Origin: a virus | Virus record (IMG/VR): IMGVR_UViG_3300033571_012802 | Span: 1-57,304 of that record | Direction: 5' to 3' (one strand) | DNA length: 57,304 nucleotides | In this document: piece by piece, positions 1 to 7,878 of the stretch | Layout of the letters: the number at the start of each line of letters is the position of its first letter | Numbering within the stretch: the stretch's first letter is position 1 | Notes under the pieces: generated by a model | What the model was told of the DNA's origin: nothing | The model's input: the letters and a program-made list of their open reading frames with translations, nothing else | Databases searched by the model: none | Position numbers and translations under genes: made by a program

Positions 1-1
1 G

Positions 2-754
2 AAGTTCGCCCCGATCCGCACTGCGGACGCGGTGGACGCGCTCCTCGACAACGGCTGGCAGATCCAGACCGCGAGCGTCGCCAAGACGCGCACGCTGGCT
101 CGTCAACCATTCGCCCGGCATGCAGCTACGCTATCGTTCCCGGACGATCAGTCGTCCGCTGAGTTCCGCCCGCAGATCCTGATCGTCAACAGCAACGACG
201 GAGGTTCAGCGTTCAAGCTCTTCGCTGGCATCTACCGATTCGTTTGCGCTAACGGCATCGTTGTTGGCTCGACCTTTGAGGGCATCTCGATCCGCCACAT
301 CGGCGAAGTCGATACCATCAAGGCTCGCATCGTCGATGGCGCTGACCGCATCCGCCGTGGGGCTCCCGTACTGGGAACCTTGGCCGAGCAGTTCCGCAAC
401 ACCAAGCTGAACCCGACTCAGATCTTGCAGTTCAACTCGGTCGCCGCTGGCCTTCGTTTCCCTAACCTCGGAGACCGACAGAAGCTCGCCAACCTCGCGC
501 TGCAGTTCGACGTAGTTCGTCGCCGCGAAGACCAGAACAACGACCTCTGGTCAACCTTCAACCGCGTGCAGGAGACCGCGATCCGGGGAGGCATCCAGAA
601 CGGACGTCGCCGCGTTCGTGGACTCTCCAGCATCGGTCGCAACGTCTCGCTCAATCGTTCCCTCTGGGATCTCGCGGTGGACACTCAGGAGGGACGTCTC
701 GACGAACGTTTCGACGCCTTCCAGAGCAGCATTCAGGACGCCGTATTAATCTAA
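2..754 (+). CDS. DUF932-like phage/plasmid protein (5' truncated by window edge)
   Basis: The reading frame is open to the window edge, so the true start lies upstream; a GTG at 32 is only an internal candidate. The visible 240-odd residues resemble the DUF932 phage/plasmid family. I see the block ICANG-type 'FVCANGIVVG' followed by 'FEGISIRHIGEV', and a charged helical C-terminal half ending 'FQSSIQDAVLI'. Members of this family occur in phage early regions and on plasmids; their biochemical role is unclear. A G/C-rich hairpin follows the stop codon. The family assignment rests on pattern recognition, not a search. Confidence 0.75.
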   Translation, partial: KFAPIRTADAVDALLDNGWQIQTASVAKTRTLARQPFARHAATLSFPDDQSSAEFRPQILIVNSNDGGSAFKLFAGIYRFVCANGIVVGSTFEGISIRHIGEVDTIKARIVDGADRIRRGAPVLGTLAEQFRNTKLNPTQILQFNSVAAGLRFPNLGDRQKLANLALQFDVVRRREDQNNDLWSTFNRVQETAIRGGIQNGRRRVRGLSSIGRNVSLNRSLWDLAVDTQEGRLDERFDAFQSSIQDAVLI

Positions 755-764
755 GGTTTAACTT

Positions 765-788
765 GGGGGCTCCCTCCGGGGAGCCTCC
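765..788 (+). terminator. Hairpin after the DUF932-like gene
   Basis: GGCTCCC (768-774) and GGGAGCC (779-785) pair perfectly around a TCCG loop, and GGG/TCC extend the base. No T-run follows, so it may be a weak terminator or an RNA-processing/stability hairpin. Confidence 0.55.
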
Positions 789-806
789 AAAACCATCATC
801 ATTTCA

Positions 807-1106
807 ATGAGTAACGAATTTATCAATACAATTACCGACGCAATCAATGAGCTTACTGGTAGCACGTCGATCAAGTTTCCCGAATCAGTGGATCAGAGCG
901 ACCCCGCGACAAGGCGTCATATTGCAGGACTAATAATTAGCAATCCTGAGAACTACAAAGTCTGTTGCGGGTGCGAGGGAATCATCCGGGAGCAGGCTGC
1001 GATTTGCCCGCAGTGCAACGCGTACCGCTTCGAGACTGATGAAAGCATCATCAAGGAGCAGGCGATCATCTTGGCCGATAAACTCCCTGATACTTGGTTA
1101 AATTAA
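807..1106 (+). CDS. Small zinc-ribbon protein
   Basis: A 99-residue protein with a central four-cysteine knuckle: 'VCCGCEG' about residues 52-58 and 'ICPQC' about 67-71, spaced as in a zinc ribbon. The N-terminus is a short amphipathic helix with Asn/Thr/Glu-rich sequence, and the C-terminus is acidic and helical. It probably binds Zn and may contact nucleic acid or protein; I cannot assign a specific function. It lies between a hairpin and a chain of small early genes, one base before the next start. Confidence 0.7.
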   Translation: MSNEFINTITDAINELTGSTSIKFPESVDQSDPATRRHIAGLIISNPENYKVCCGCEGIIREQAAICPQCNAYRFETDESIIKEQAIILADKLPDTWLN

Positions 1107-1107
1107 T

Positions 1108-1290
1108 ATGAGCTGGATAATCAGAACACCAATCTGGGGATCTTTAGAAGATCCACAACTCGACCCCATTGAAATTGACTTGGGTCTTGGGTTCCACAAC
1201 GGACGCCCGATTCTTACGTACGGAAACCGGGATACGGATTCGCTAGACTGCTTGAACGAAATTAGCAAAAAAACACGTAGCCATGAGTAA
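1108..1290 (+). CDS. Small hypothetical early protein
   Basis: This 60-residue acidic protein starts one base after the upstream stop and overlaps the next gene (ATG at 1283) by 8 bases. It contains no motif I recognise; 'IDLGLGFHNGRPILTYGNRD' reads as a short beta-rich segment. Support comes only from the tight co-directional packing, so the call is moderate. Confidence 0.5.
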   Translation: MSWIIRTPIWGSLEDPQLDPIEIDLGLGFHNGRPILTYGNRDTDSLDCLNEISKKTRSHE

Positions 1291-1555
1291 TCGAGTTGAC
1301 GAAATTTTAAAGGAGCTTGGCCTCCCGGTAAACAAGATGTACCGACCTCCTGAGCCTGAGCGCGAGAAGCGCGAGCGAGGGCCGTGCGGCAAGGTGTCTT
1401 TTTCTTCCGAGGGATCGGCCAAGCGTGGCGCTCGATCGCTGCTGCGTAGTGGGAGAACAAATACTTCTTTCCTTCGCACATACTTTTGCGATACATGCAA
1501 GGCTTGGCACATGTCGTCGAGCTACTTCGGAGATTTTGCCAAACCAACCAAATGA
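1283..1555 (+). CDS. Small Cys/His putative zinc-binding protein
   Basis: The protein has 90 residues with a highly basic middle (many Arg/Lys/Glu) and a C-terminal 'FCDTCKAWHMS' element (CxxC followed by His). With the earlier Cys in 'RGPCGKV' this gives a likely CxxC-H-type zinc site. It may be a small nucleic-acid-binding protein. It overlaps the genes on both sides (stop TGA overlapping the ATG at 1552), typical of translationally coupled phage genes. Confidence 0.6.
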   Translation: MSNRVDEILKELGLPVNKMYRPPEPEREKRERGPCGKVSFSSEGSAKRGARSLLRSGRTNTSFLRTYFCDTCKAWHMSSSYFGDFAKPTK

Positions 1556-1815
1556 TTATGACCCTGAACGAACTGATCGATTACATAGACACCAGCGACG
1601 AGCCGTTCCTGAAGCCTGACGGCTTCGAGGATTGCTTAGTCGGAATCGCGGAAGGCTTCGGAGGCGAAGAAACGCTCGTGTACGACAAGCTGAAAATTCT
1701 TGACAAGCTAGCCGATAGCATGTCGTACGAGGAGGCGATCGAGTACTTCGAGTACAACATCATCGGCGCGTACGTAGGACAGAAGACACCGATTTACATT
1801 ACCCTAATAAAATGA
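1552..1815 (+). CDS. Hypothetical acidic phage protein
   Basis: The start at 1552 overlaps the upstream stop (ATGA); a second ATG at 1558 is also possible. The 87-residue product is acidic. It has 'IEYFEYNIIGAYVGQKTPI' at the C-terminal end, a pattern I associate with widespread uncharacterised phage proteins that predict the presence of a downstream catalytic gene. Function is unknown. Its stop overlaps the start at 1812. Confidence 0.6.
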   Translation: MIMTLNELIDYIDTSDEPFLKPDGFEDCLVGIAEGFGGEETLVYDKLKILDKLADSMSYEEAIEYFEYNIIGAYVGQKTPIYITLIK

Positions 1816-2165
1816 TCACACCATCTCAGCAGGACAAGATCGAAGAGATCATGGACGAGTTCAACTTTCACCGAGTTCATCTCGTCATGGAGCACCTCGA
1901 ATGGAAGTGGTTCGATGCAAATGGAGTGCCTTCCCACGGAGACATCCGCCGAGCCGCTAGGGGGCTCCTAAACTCGCTCGCGTTGCGTCCGACTAAATCT
2001 GGGCCGTGGGAGCACGAGACGATGACTGGCGGGCTCTCTGCGAAGCGCTGGGGTAATACCGACGAGTACGGCGCGTGGGAAAACTTCTCTTTGGATTTCG
2101 TGCTGGAGCACTGGAGGACTGACGAGCCAGAGTGGAAAAAAGAAACTATTAATAAACTCTATTGA
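1812..2165 (+). CDS. Hypothetical phage protein (117 aa)
   Basis: A 117-residue, Trp-rich protein with an N-terminal helix containing 'FNFHRVHLVMEHLEWKW' and a central 'GPWEHETMTGGLSAKRWG'. Similar conserved hypothetical proteins occur in many tailed phages, but I know no established function. It starts in a 4-base overlap with the previous stop. A short TCCC/GGGA hairpin follows at about 2166-2176. Confidence 0.6.
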   Translation: MITPSQQDKIEEIMDEFNFHRVHLVMEHLEWKWFDANGVPSHGDIRRAARGLLNSLALRPTKSGPWEHETMTGGLSAKRWGNTDEYGAWENFSLDFVLEHWRTDEPEWKKETINKLY

Positions 2166-2199
2166 CTCCCAAAAGGGATTAGCTATAAAGTTGCGACTT

Positions 2200-2322
2200 G
2201 TGAAAAAACTACTATCCATTCTCGATAGAGATGTCTTCTTGTTTGCCTTCGTTTCGCTGGCATTCGTGTACATCTACAAACTCCTAAAACACGGATGCGA
2301 CGTCCTAGAGCTTCACGTATGA
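2200..2322 (+). CDS. Small single-pass membrane protein
   Basis: A 40-residue ORF with a GTG start (a TTG lies 9 bases upstream). It has a basic N-terminus (VKKLL) and one hydrophobic segment, 'VFLFAFVSLAFVYIYKLL', then a short polar tail with Cys. Its TGA overlaps the ATG at 2319 of the RuvC-like gene, which supports a real, coupled gene. The function is unknown. Confidence 0.5.
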   Translation: MKKLLSILDRDVFLFAFVSLAFVYIYKLLKHGCDVLELHV

Positions 2323-2798
2323 TTTACGGAATTGATCCCGGAAAGGGCGGAGCCATCGTTATGTTGAATAATGATGCTACCCTCAAAGCTATCGACCCCA
2401 TGCCTCTGGAAGACGCCGATCTCGGCGCGTACCTGAGTATGATTGTAGACGACTCGAAACTCGCTGACGTATGGGTCGAGCGCGTTCCTAAGTACGCGGG
2501 CAAGAATCAATCGGGATCTTCTGTAGCAACTCTGTTTGCTAACTACCGATACATCGTCGGATATCTCGAAGGCCGTGGAGTAGTAGTCAATCAAGTTATT
2601 CCACAAGTATGGATGAAGCCGTACCGCCTAATCACTCCAAAGTGGCAGGTTCTCACGTACCCCCAGAGGAAGAAAACTTTGCACGAGCTCGCTCTTGCTG
2701 AGTTTTTTACCGACAAGAGAACCTTGCCACGATGGGCTGCAGATGCAGCTCTGATCGCTTTGCACGGGCATACCGCCTGTGCTCTAACCACAAAATAA
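2319..2798 (+). CDS. RuvC-like Holliday junction resolvase
   Basis: The 159-residue protein has an RNase H/RuvC fold signature. 'YGIDPGKGG' at the N-terminus carries the first catalytic Asp (D6), 'VWVERV' carries Glu (E54) and 'WAADAALIA' near the C-terminus carries the last Asp (D142). The enzyme would cleave branched DNA during replication or before packaging. ATG 2319 is preferred over the upstream in-frame ATG at 2295 because the conserved beta-strand begins there and it overlaps the preceding stop by 4 bases. Confidence 0.85.
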   Translation: MIYGIDPGKGGAIVMLNNDATLKAIDPMPLEDADLGAYLSMIVDDSKLADVWVERVPKYAGKNQSGSSVATLFANYRYIVGYLEGRGVVVNQVIPQVWMKPYRLITPKWQVLTYPQRKKTLHELALAEFFTDKRTLPRWAADAALIALHGHTACALTTK

Positions 2799-2804
2799 AC
2801 TACC

Positions 2805-2990
2805 ATGGCAAAAGCAAACGTATCGTTGAAAGTCGGAACACCTGAAATCCGCGTCCCTCTTGACGCAGTCAAGAAGCCGAAGTCCTCCATGATGAAAGTT
2901 ACGGGCACCAAGAAAAGCCCGACCTTCACTAACGAGGCTTCGATGCCGAAGAACAAGAAGATGAAACTACCAAAGAGGGCCAAGCGCTAA
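2805..2990 (+). CDS. Small basic protein
   Basis: A 61-residue, very Lys-rich protein ('KNKKMKLPKRAKR' at the C-terminus) with no Cys or membrane segment. It could bind nucleic acid, but no family is recognised. It begins 6 bases after the resolvase gene, and its stop TAA shares a base with the ATG at 2990. Confidence 0.55.
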   Translation: MAKANVSLKVGTPEIRVPLDAVKKPKSSMMKVTGTKKSPTFTNEASMPKNKKMKLPKRAKR

Positions 2991-3082
2991 TGCATTCAAA
3001 TTCAAACTGGGTGGAACTTCTGTTGCTGATTTCAGCAATGCTGTTTTCCGCCTACGTAATTTGGACGACCAACCGCGATTAA
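2990..3082 (+). CDS. Tiny single-pass membrane protein (30 aa)
   Basis: This 30-residue ORF starts on the last base of the upstream stop (TAATG). It is polar for about 8 residues, followed by 'VELLLLISAMLFSAYVIW', a good single transmembrane helix, and ends 'TTNRD'. The overlap and composition support a real gene; no function can be inferred. Confidence 0.45.
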   Translation: MHSNSNWVELLLLISAMLFSAYVIWTTNRD

Positions 3083-3086
3083 TTTT

Positions 3087-3380
3087 ATGTCAGACACAAC
3101 AACACAAGAAAACGTGGTGCCCTTCGTTGCGGCACCAGAAACCCCGAACGTAGCCCCTGTTGAAGCACCAACCGACGTGCCCCCACCAACCGAGGCCAAC
3201 ACGATCGATCTCAACACAATCACTCATGAGGACGTTATTCAGCGCCTTATCGACGTGAACAAGCGCCTCACCTACGAGCTGCTCATTAGCCTCAAGCTGC
3301 ACGAGCACATCAGCGTTCGTGATAACCCGGAGCTCGCCGCTCAGGCCGAAGCTAATGCAGCTGGCACGAGCGAGGAATAG
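3087..3380 (+). CDS. Hypothetical protein with Pro/Ala-rich N-terminus
   Basis: The protein has 97 residues. Residues 1-40 are disordered and rich in Pro, Ala, Thr and Val; residues 45-85 form an amphipathic helix ('VIQRLIDVNKRLTYELLISLKLHEH'), probably a coiled coil or oligomerisation helix. Small proteins of this layout are common in phage early regions. The function is unknown. A strong hairpin follows the gene. Confidence 0.55.
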   Translation: MSDTTTQENVVPFVAAPETPNVAPVEAPTDVPPPTEANTIDLNTITHEDVIQRLIDVNKRLTYELLISLKLHEHISVRDNPELAAQAEANAAGTSEE

Positions 3381-3400
3381 GTTCTTGCCAGTATTTGAGA

Positions 3401-3427
3401 CTCTCTCCCGCCGCAAGCGGGAGGGAG
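3401..3427 (+). terminator. Strong G/C hairpin after gene 3087-3380
   Basis: An 11-bp stem: CTCTCTCCCGC (3401-3411) pairs with GCGGGAGGGAG (3417-3427) around a CGCAA loop, with one G-T pair. No T-tract follows at once. A terminator or transcript-end protecting hairpin is likely. Confidence 0.6.
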
Positions 3428-3503
3428 TTCCTCAACCAGCGAATAAGATTTTAAAGTCTCCAGAGACCAACAAAACAAAACCAAAATTAATCTTCAACAA
3501 AAT

Positions 3504-4133
3504 ATGATAACAGGAATGACATTCGAGCCGTTGACAGAGATTTCCCGACTCCGGGAAAAAGTTCTTAACCTAGAGCGTTTACTCAAACAGCCCAAACTTA
3601 TCGGCCTCGTTGGATGTGCTGGCGCTGGGAAATCAACCGTCGCAAACATTATCGAGAGCGACTACGGGTTCTCAAAAGTCAGATTTGCGAACGGCATAAA
3701 ATCCATGCTTCGTGCATTGCTTTTCGAGACTGGACTCGATCACGGGCGGATCCACGAAATGCTCGACGGCTCTTTGAAGGAGACCGCGTGCGACGAGTTG
3801 TCTGGAAAAAGTCCAAGGTATTGCCTGCAGACACTTGGGACAGAATGGGGGAGAGAGTTTATCTCTCAGAACTTCTGGGTAGATCTAACGATGCATGCGG
3901 TGGATAACCTGCTAGCCGTATCCGAGTCAGTCGTAATCGACGACGTGAGATTTCCTAATGAAGTCAAGGCCGTTAAGGATTCTGGCGGAAGAATATTCCG
4001 AGTGATGCGAGATCACGATCCAATACCTGAAGCCGGGCACAAAAGCGAAGGACAAATACTTGAATTCGACGCGTGCATTCTTAACAATGGATCAATCGCA
4101 GATCTTGAAGGTCAGATTGCGAGATTACTATGA
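3504..4133 (+). CDS. Deoxynucleoside monophosphate kinase
   Basis: A P-loop kinase of 209 residues. The Walker A motif GCAGAGKST lies at about residues 37-45. A later 'VVIDDVRFPNEV' has the Asp-Asp-x-Arg-Phe-x-Asn-Glu signature typical of phage dNMP kinases (T4 gene 1-like fold). The enzyme would phosphorylate dNMPs to feed phage DNA synthesis, matching the nearby dCMP deaminase and DNA polymerase. An ATG at 3519 would remove the first five residues. The preceding 120 bases contain a hairpin and A-rich DNA. Confidence 0.85.
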   Translation: MITGMTFEPLTEISRLREKVLNLERLLKQPKLIGLVGCAGAGKSTVANIIESDYGFSKVRFANGIKSMLRALLFETGLDHGRIHEMLDGSLKETACDELSGKSPRYCLQTLGTEWGREFISQNFWVDLTMHAVDNLLAVSESVVIDDVRFPNEVKAVKDSGGRIFRVMRDHDPIPEAGHKSEGQILEFDACILNNGSIADLEGQIARLL

Positions 4134-4300
4134 GCCAAACAATCAAATCAAATGAGTTCGGACATGGGGCGGGCAAGGGCGACGACGAGCGCCCCGTAGA
4201 CCGCATCAAGTACAGAAAAAATTACGACGCCATCAAAAAATTGGGACTCAAAGGTATGCCAGTTAAAAAGAAAGGTGGTAAGACAACCTACAAGTACTAG
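4130..4300 (+). CDS. Small basic protein (56 aa)
   Basis: This ORF overlaps the kinase stop by 4 bases (ATGA) and ends at TAG, where the helicase GTG start shares a G. The 56 residues are Lys/Gly-rich ('KKKGGKTTYKY' at the end). No family is recognised. The overlap on both sides makes it likely to be a coupled gene. Confidence 0.55.
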   Translation: MSQTIKSNEFGHGAGKGDDERPVDRIKYRKNYDAIKKLGLKGMPVKKKGGKTTYKY

Positions 4301-5646
4301 TGATAACTCTTCGTGAGTATCAAGTACGGGCCGTCGATGTACTTTCCAAGTCGATAGCTGACAACGGCGTCGCGGTAGACCTTTCGGACACGGGTCTAGG
4401 GAAGACGATGCACAGCTTGGGAACGGTTCAGCGATTTGGATCCGAGATTCAATTCATTGTGATATGCCGAGCTGTATCCCGGCACAAGTGGGAAAAGGCA
4501 GTTCGAGACTTCGGCCTGCAGGATCGCTGCATTGCGGTGGACAGCTACCAGAAGTTCACGAGCGGTCGTCACTACAAGGATCATGTGACGAAGATCAAGA
4601 CGCGGGGCGTAAAGTACGTATGGGCCGACCGGGAGGTGCCTATGATCGTGATCTTTGATGAGTGTCAGGACGCGGGCGGGCTCACCAGCCTGAACAGCCA
4701 GCTACTGATTGGATGTGGCGAGTGCACCGGGACGTTCCCGCTGTGCCTAAGTGCGACGGTCGCTGACAGCCCGCTGAAGCTCAAGGCGCTGGGGTTCTTA
4801 ACTGGCATGCACGACTTGCGGAACTACTACCAGTGGTGCCTGCAGAACGGATGTGGCAAGAGCCCGTTTGGATTCAACAATCTTTACTTCCGAAACTCCG
4901 ACCGAAAGGCGGTAGTCGGCAAGCTACACCAACATCTGAAGCAATACGGCGTACGTGTCAAGCGCGAGGAGGTGCTTGAGTACATGCCCGAAGAAACTAT
5001 CGAGGTAGAGCTCTGGGACGTCGGGAGCAGGCCAAAGTCTGGAGTCGTGGCCGACGCGCTTGAGATGCTGGAGCGTACGCGTGACGAGGATCTGGTGCGC
5101 CACGAGGAGGCGGTGCCCGGCGCGGTAGAGACCATGCGTAATCGTCAGGAGGCGGAGCTTCTAAAACTACCAGCACTGGCGCGTGAAATCATCGCAGCCG
5201 TCGAGGACGGACTCTACGTGCCCGTGTTCCTCAACTTCGTGAACTCGATCGACGCGCTCGTCTCGTTACTCGCGGGAGATGGCATCACTGCAGGCGTCTT
5301 CGATGGTCGCGATACAAAGAACCGCGATCAAACGCTTCAGGATTTCATGGATGCAAAGTTGCAGTGCATCATCCTACAATCTCAGGCTGGATCAGCTGCG
5401 ATTGATTTGCACGACGTAGTTGGAGGACGTCCACGCTGCACGTTCATCTGCCCTACTTATCACGCGGAAACCTTACTTCAGATGCTGGGACGTGCAACGC
5501 GTTTCGGTGCCAAGTCTCCAGTGCTTCAGCGCATCTGCTTCGCCGAAGGAACGATCGAGGAACGCGTGTACCGGGTCGCTGAAACCAAGTGCGAGAACAT
5601 ACGCGCAATGAACGACGGCGAGTGGACAAACGCTTTTGGCAATTGA
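4300..5646 (+). CDS. SF2 DEAD/DEAH-type DNA helicase
   Basis: A 448-residue superfamily 2 helicase. Motifs in order are Q-like 'LREYQ' at the N-terminus, Walker A 'DTGLGKT' (30-36), Walker B 'DECQ' (120-123), motif III 'SAT' (151-153) and motif VI 'QMLGRATR' (394-401). The two RecA-like lobes are compact and carry no extra nuclease domain. It probably unwinds or remodels DNA in replication and recombination. The GTG start overlaps the upstream TAG. It sits just before the Cas4-like nuclease and polymerase genes. Confidence 0.9.
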   Translation: MITLREYQVRAVDVLSKSIADNGVAVDLSDTGLGKTMHSLGTVQRFGSEIQFIVICRAVSRHKWEKAVRDFGLQDRCIAVDSYQKFTSGRHYKDHVTKIKTRGVKYVWADREVPMIVIFDECQDAGGLTSLNSQLLIGCGECTGTFPLCLSATVADSPLKLKALGFLTGMHDLRNYYQWCLQNGCGKSPFGFNNLYFRNSDRKAVVGKLHQHLKQYGVRVKREEVLEYMPEETIEVELWDVGSRPKSGVVADALEMLERTRDEDLVRHEEAVPGAVETMRNRQEAELLKLPALAREIIAAVEDGLYVPVFLNFVNSIDALVSLLAGDGITAGVFDGRDTKNRDQTLQDFMDAKLQCIILQSQAGSAAIDLHDVVGGRPRCTFICPTYHAETLLQMLGRATRFGAKSPVLQRICFAEGTIEERVYRVAETKCENIRAMNDGEWTNAFGN

Positions 5647-5647
5647 C

Positions 5648-5666
5648 ATCCCAATCCTTTTGGGAT
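5648..5666 (+). terminator. Hairpin after the helicase gene
   Basis: ATCCCAA (5648-5654) and TTGGGAT (5660-5666) form a perfect 7-bp stem with a 5-base loop, followed by a weak 'CATTCTT'. It may be a weak terminator or attenuator. Confidence 0.5.
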
Positions 5667-5680
5667 CATTCTTGTAGCTT

Positions 5681-5869
5681 ATGGACAATATCAATTTACC
5701 TAAAATGAAAACTAAAAAAGAAATCCCAGAATGCGTGCGCGAGTACTTGAGTGCGCTTGGTAAAAAAGGCGGAAGTGTGAGCAGCGAAGCGAAACGCGCA
5801 TCCTGCATAATCAATGGTTTGAAGGGCGTCGAAGCCCGCAGAAAGAAAAAAGAAAATTCTGCAGAATAA
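5681..5869 (+). CDS. Small basic 'LGKKGG' protein
   Basis: A 62-residue protein, or 54 residues if it starts at the ATG at 5705. It has 'LSALGKKGGSVSSEAKRAS', matching a small family widespread in bacteria and phages (LGKKGGxxxSxAK). The composition suggests DNA binding, but no function is established. It lies alone between a hairpin and the nuclease gene. Confidence 0.6.
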   Translation: MDNINLPKMKTKKEIPECVREYLSALGKKGGSVSSEAKRASCIINGLKGVEARRKKKENSAE

Positions 5870-5909
5870 AGGATTGACCGAATCTGGTTTGCTCTTTAAT
5901 CTTCGACCC

Positions 5910-7052
5910 ATGCCAACAAAACCGACACATCAACCAAAACCAATCGTTACCCATGCCGACTCCGAAACGCGCCCTCATCATCCCTACGGCCCATCGTCGC
6001 TTAAAAACTACGAGTGCTGCCCCAGCTACAAAAGCCGAGGCGGATCAAACCCCGTCGCAGAAGCTGGCACACGGATCCACAACGCGGTTGAAAAAGGGAA
6101 CCCAAGCCTCCTCATCGACGGCGAAGAACAAGCCCTCGCAGTCACTTGCTTGGACTTTCTTGATGACGTCAGACGAGCTCGCGCAGTCTCTGCAAATCTT
6201 GTCGCTAGCCATCAGGAAATCTTTTTTGAAATTGATCTTGGCGAGCATTCAACTTACGGGACGTGCGACTTGCTGGATATTTATGATGACGGTGATGCTA
6301 CGCTTTTCGACTGGAAGACGGGCTACGGATCTGTGGACGATGCTGAGTCTAACTCGCAAGGCATCGCGTATTGTCTGGGAGCATTTGCCGCTTTCCCAGA
6401 CATCAAAAGAATTCAAATCTACTTTGTCCTCCCTCGACGACACGAAATTTCCCTCGCTGAATTCACGCGAGAGGACATTCCTCGACTCAGTCTTAGACTA
6501 TCGACGATCATTGCTCGCGCAAAAGAGCTCGCTGGAAAAGAGTTTAATCCAACCGAAGGCGTCTGCAACTACTGCGCGTACCAAGGCTCCTGCAAGGCGC
6601 TCGCGGGCCGTGCGCTCGTAGTCGCTCAGAAAGCCGGGTTCGAGGTTCCATCCAACATCAGCGGAAATGGTTCTCCAGAGGAGAAGGCGCAGCTCTTGAA
6701 GCTAGCCAACATCCTCGCTGACTGGTGCGACGCCACGAAGAAGGAACTGCTACGTCAGGCGCTGGAGGAGGGAATTGAGATACCGGGCTACCGCCTAGAT
6801 CACCGCAAGACGCCGCGTGTCGTCGAGTCGCCACTGCTCGGCTTTGCAGCCGTAAGCGACATGATGACCTTTGAAGAATTTCTCGGAGCCTGCACCCGCG
6901 TAAGCGTGGTCGAGCTTGAGAAGATAGTCGCGGAGAAAGCAGACCGGGGTCAGAAGGGCAATGCCCGTCAGACCTTGGAGTGCCGACTACGTGACAAGGG
7001 AGCGCTGAAGGATGAAGGAATTATCCACATCCTGAAAGCTATCCGTAACTAA
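5910..7052 (+). CDS. Cas4/RecB-family PD-(D/E)XK exonuclease with probable Fe-S cluster
   Basis: With ATG 5910 the protein has 380 residues. It shows the RecB-like nuclease order: 'SSLKNYECCPSYK' at 29-41, His57 in 'GTRIHNAV', Asp120 in 'GTCDLLD', Asp134-x-Lys136 in 'LFDWKTG' and Gln150. Cys36/37 plus Cys219, Cys222 and Cys228 ('CNYCAYQGSC') match the split four-Cys pattern that binds [4Fe-4S] in Cas4 and AddB nucleases. It likely processes DNA ends in phage recombination. A TTG at 5874 would add 12 residues; ATG seems better because the extension is not conserved-looking. Confidence 0.85.
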   Translation: MPTKPTHQPKPIVTHADSETRPHHPYGPSSLKNYECCPSYKSRGGSNPVAEAGTRIHNAVEKGNPSLLIDGEEQALAVTCLDFLDDVRRARAVSANLVASHQEIFFEIDLGEHSTYGTCDLLDIYDDGDATLFDWKTGYGSVDDAESNSQGIAYCLGAFAAFPDIKRIQIYFVLPRRHEISLAEFTREDIPRLSLRLSTIIARAKELAGKEFNPTEGVCNYCAYQGSCKALAGRALVVAQKAGFEVPSNISGNGSPEEKAQLLKLANILADWCDATKKELLRQALEEGIEIPGYRLDHRKTPRVVESPLLGFAAVSDMMTFEEFLGACTRVSVVELEKIVAEKADRGQKGNARQTLECRLRDKGALKDEGIIHILKAIRN

Positions 7053-7080
7053 ACAACAAACCCAAAATACCATCCATACC

Positions 7081-7815
7081 ATGGCTACACTAACCCTAAC
7101 GCCGAAAGGCACCACGAAGCCCGCAACCGCTCCCGTCGAGATCATCGATGAGTCCAGCGAGCTTGTCACCACGCAGTCCGCTCTCGCGGCTCCAGTCAAG
7201 GTTTCTGCTTCGGGAATCGAAGGAGAGATCACCACGGCGGACGTAAACACTCCCCGCATCAACCTTGTCCAGAAGTCTGGTCAGCTGGTCGATAGCTTCA
7301 GCCCCGGCTCCTTCCTCCTCGTCAAGGAGGTCGTTCTCGCCAAGCCGAACGAGTCGTTCAAGTTCACACCGCTTCGCCTGAAGAAGTACTACCAGCTCAA
7401 GGTCGAGTTCGGTACGTCTCAGGACATGCCGCCCAAGTTCAACACCATGCAGGAAGTCATTGACTTCGGCGGGTCGTTGCAATACGGGGACGAGAAGTAC
7501 TGCGTCGAGATGGCAGATATCCTCATGGCCGTTGAACAGCCAGAGGGAGCTGACGATCAGCTCTTCCCGTACAGCGACGGCAAGAACAACTACGCGCTCG
7601 CCCTCTACACCGTCGGCAGCAGCTCGTACACGTCCCTCGCAAAGCGTCTCATCACGGACTCCGTAGGTCTCCTACGTAACGGCCTCTACACGGGCTGCTA
7701 CGAGATCCACAGCGAGCTGCGTAAGAACGCAATGAACAGCTGGTACGTGCCAGTCGCCAAGTTCCTCGGTAAGCACGAGGATCCTGAGTTCTTCAAGAAC
7801 ATCGCGGGTCTCTAA
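7081..7815 (+). CDS. Putative single-stranded DNA-binding / recombination accessory protein
   Basis: A 244-residue protein with a disordered Thr/Ala-rich N-terminus (1-60), then 'TPRINLVQKSGQLVDSF' and a beta-rich body. Proteins with this 'PRxxLVQKxS' block often stand between a Cas4-like nuclease and a family A polymerase in podovirus-like phages and are usually called ssDNA-binding proteins. The acidic tail of bacterial SSB is absent, so the role is inferred from context. A long hairpin follows. Confidence 0.55.
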   Translation: MATLTLTPKGTTKPATAPVEIIDESSELVTTQSALAAPVKVSASGIEGEITTADVNTPRINLVQKSGQLVDSFSPGSFLLVKEVVLAKPNESFKFTPLRLKKYYQLKVEFGTSQDMPPKFNTMQEVIDFGGSLQYGDEKYCVEMADILMAVEQPEGADDQLFPYSDGKNNYALALYTVGSSSYTSLAKRLITDSVGLLRNGLYTGCYEIHSELRKNAMNSWYVPVAKFLGKHEDPEFFKNIAGL

Positions 7816-7822
7816 GTTAATC

Positions 7823-7854
7823 GCGGCCCGTCGTTTTTTACAGCGGCGGGTCGC
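7823..7854 (+). terminator. Long hairpin between the ssDNA-binding candidate and DNA polymerase genes
   Basis: GCGGCCCGTCG (7823-7833) pairs with CGGCGGGTCGC (7844-7854): 11 bp including two G-T pairs, with a T-rich loop. 'ACTACTTTTG' follows. It is a probable partial terminator upstream of the polymerase, whose own SD-like AAGGA lies at 7867-7871. Confidence 0.6.
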
Positions 7855-7878
7855 ACTACTTTTGAAAAGGAATTTAAT

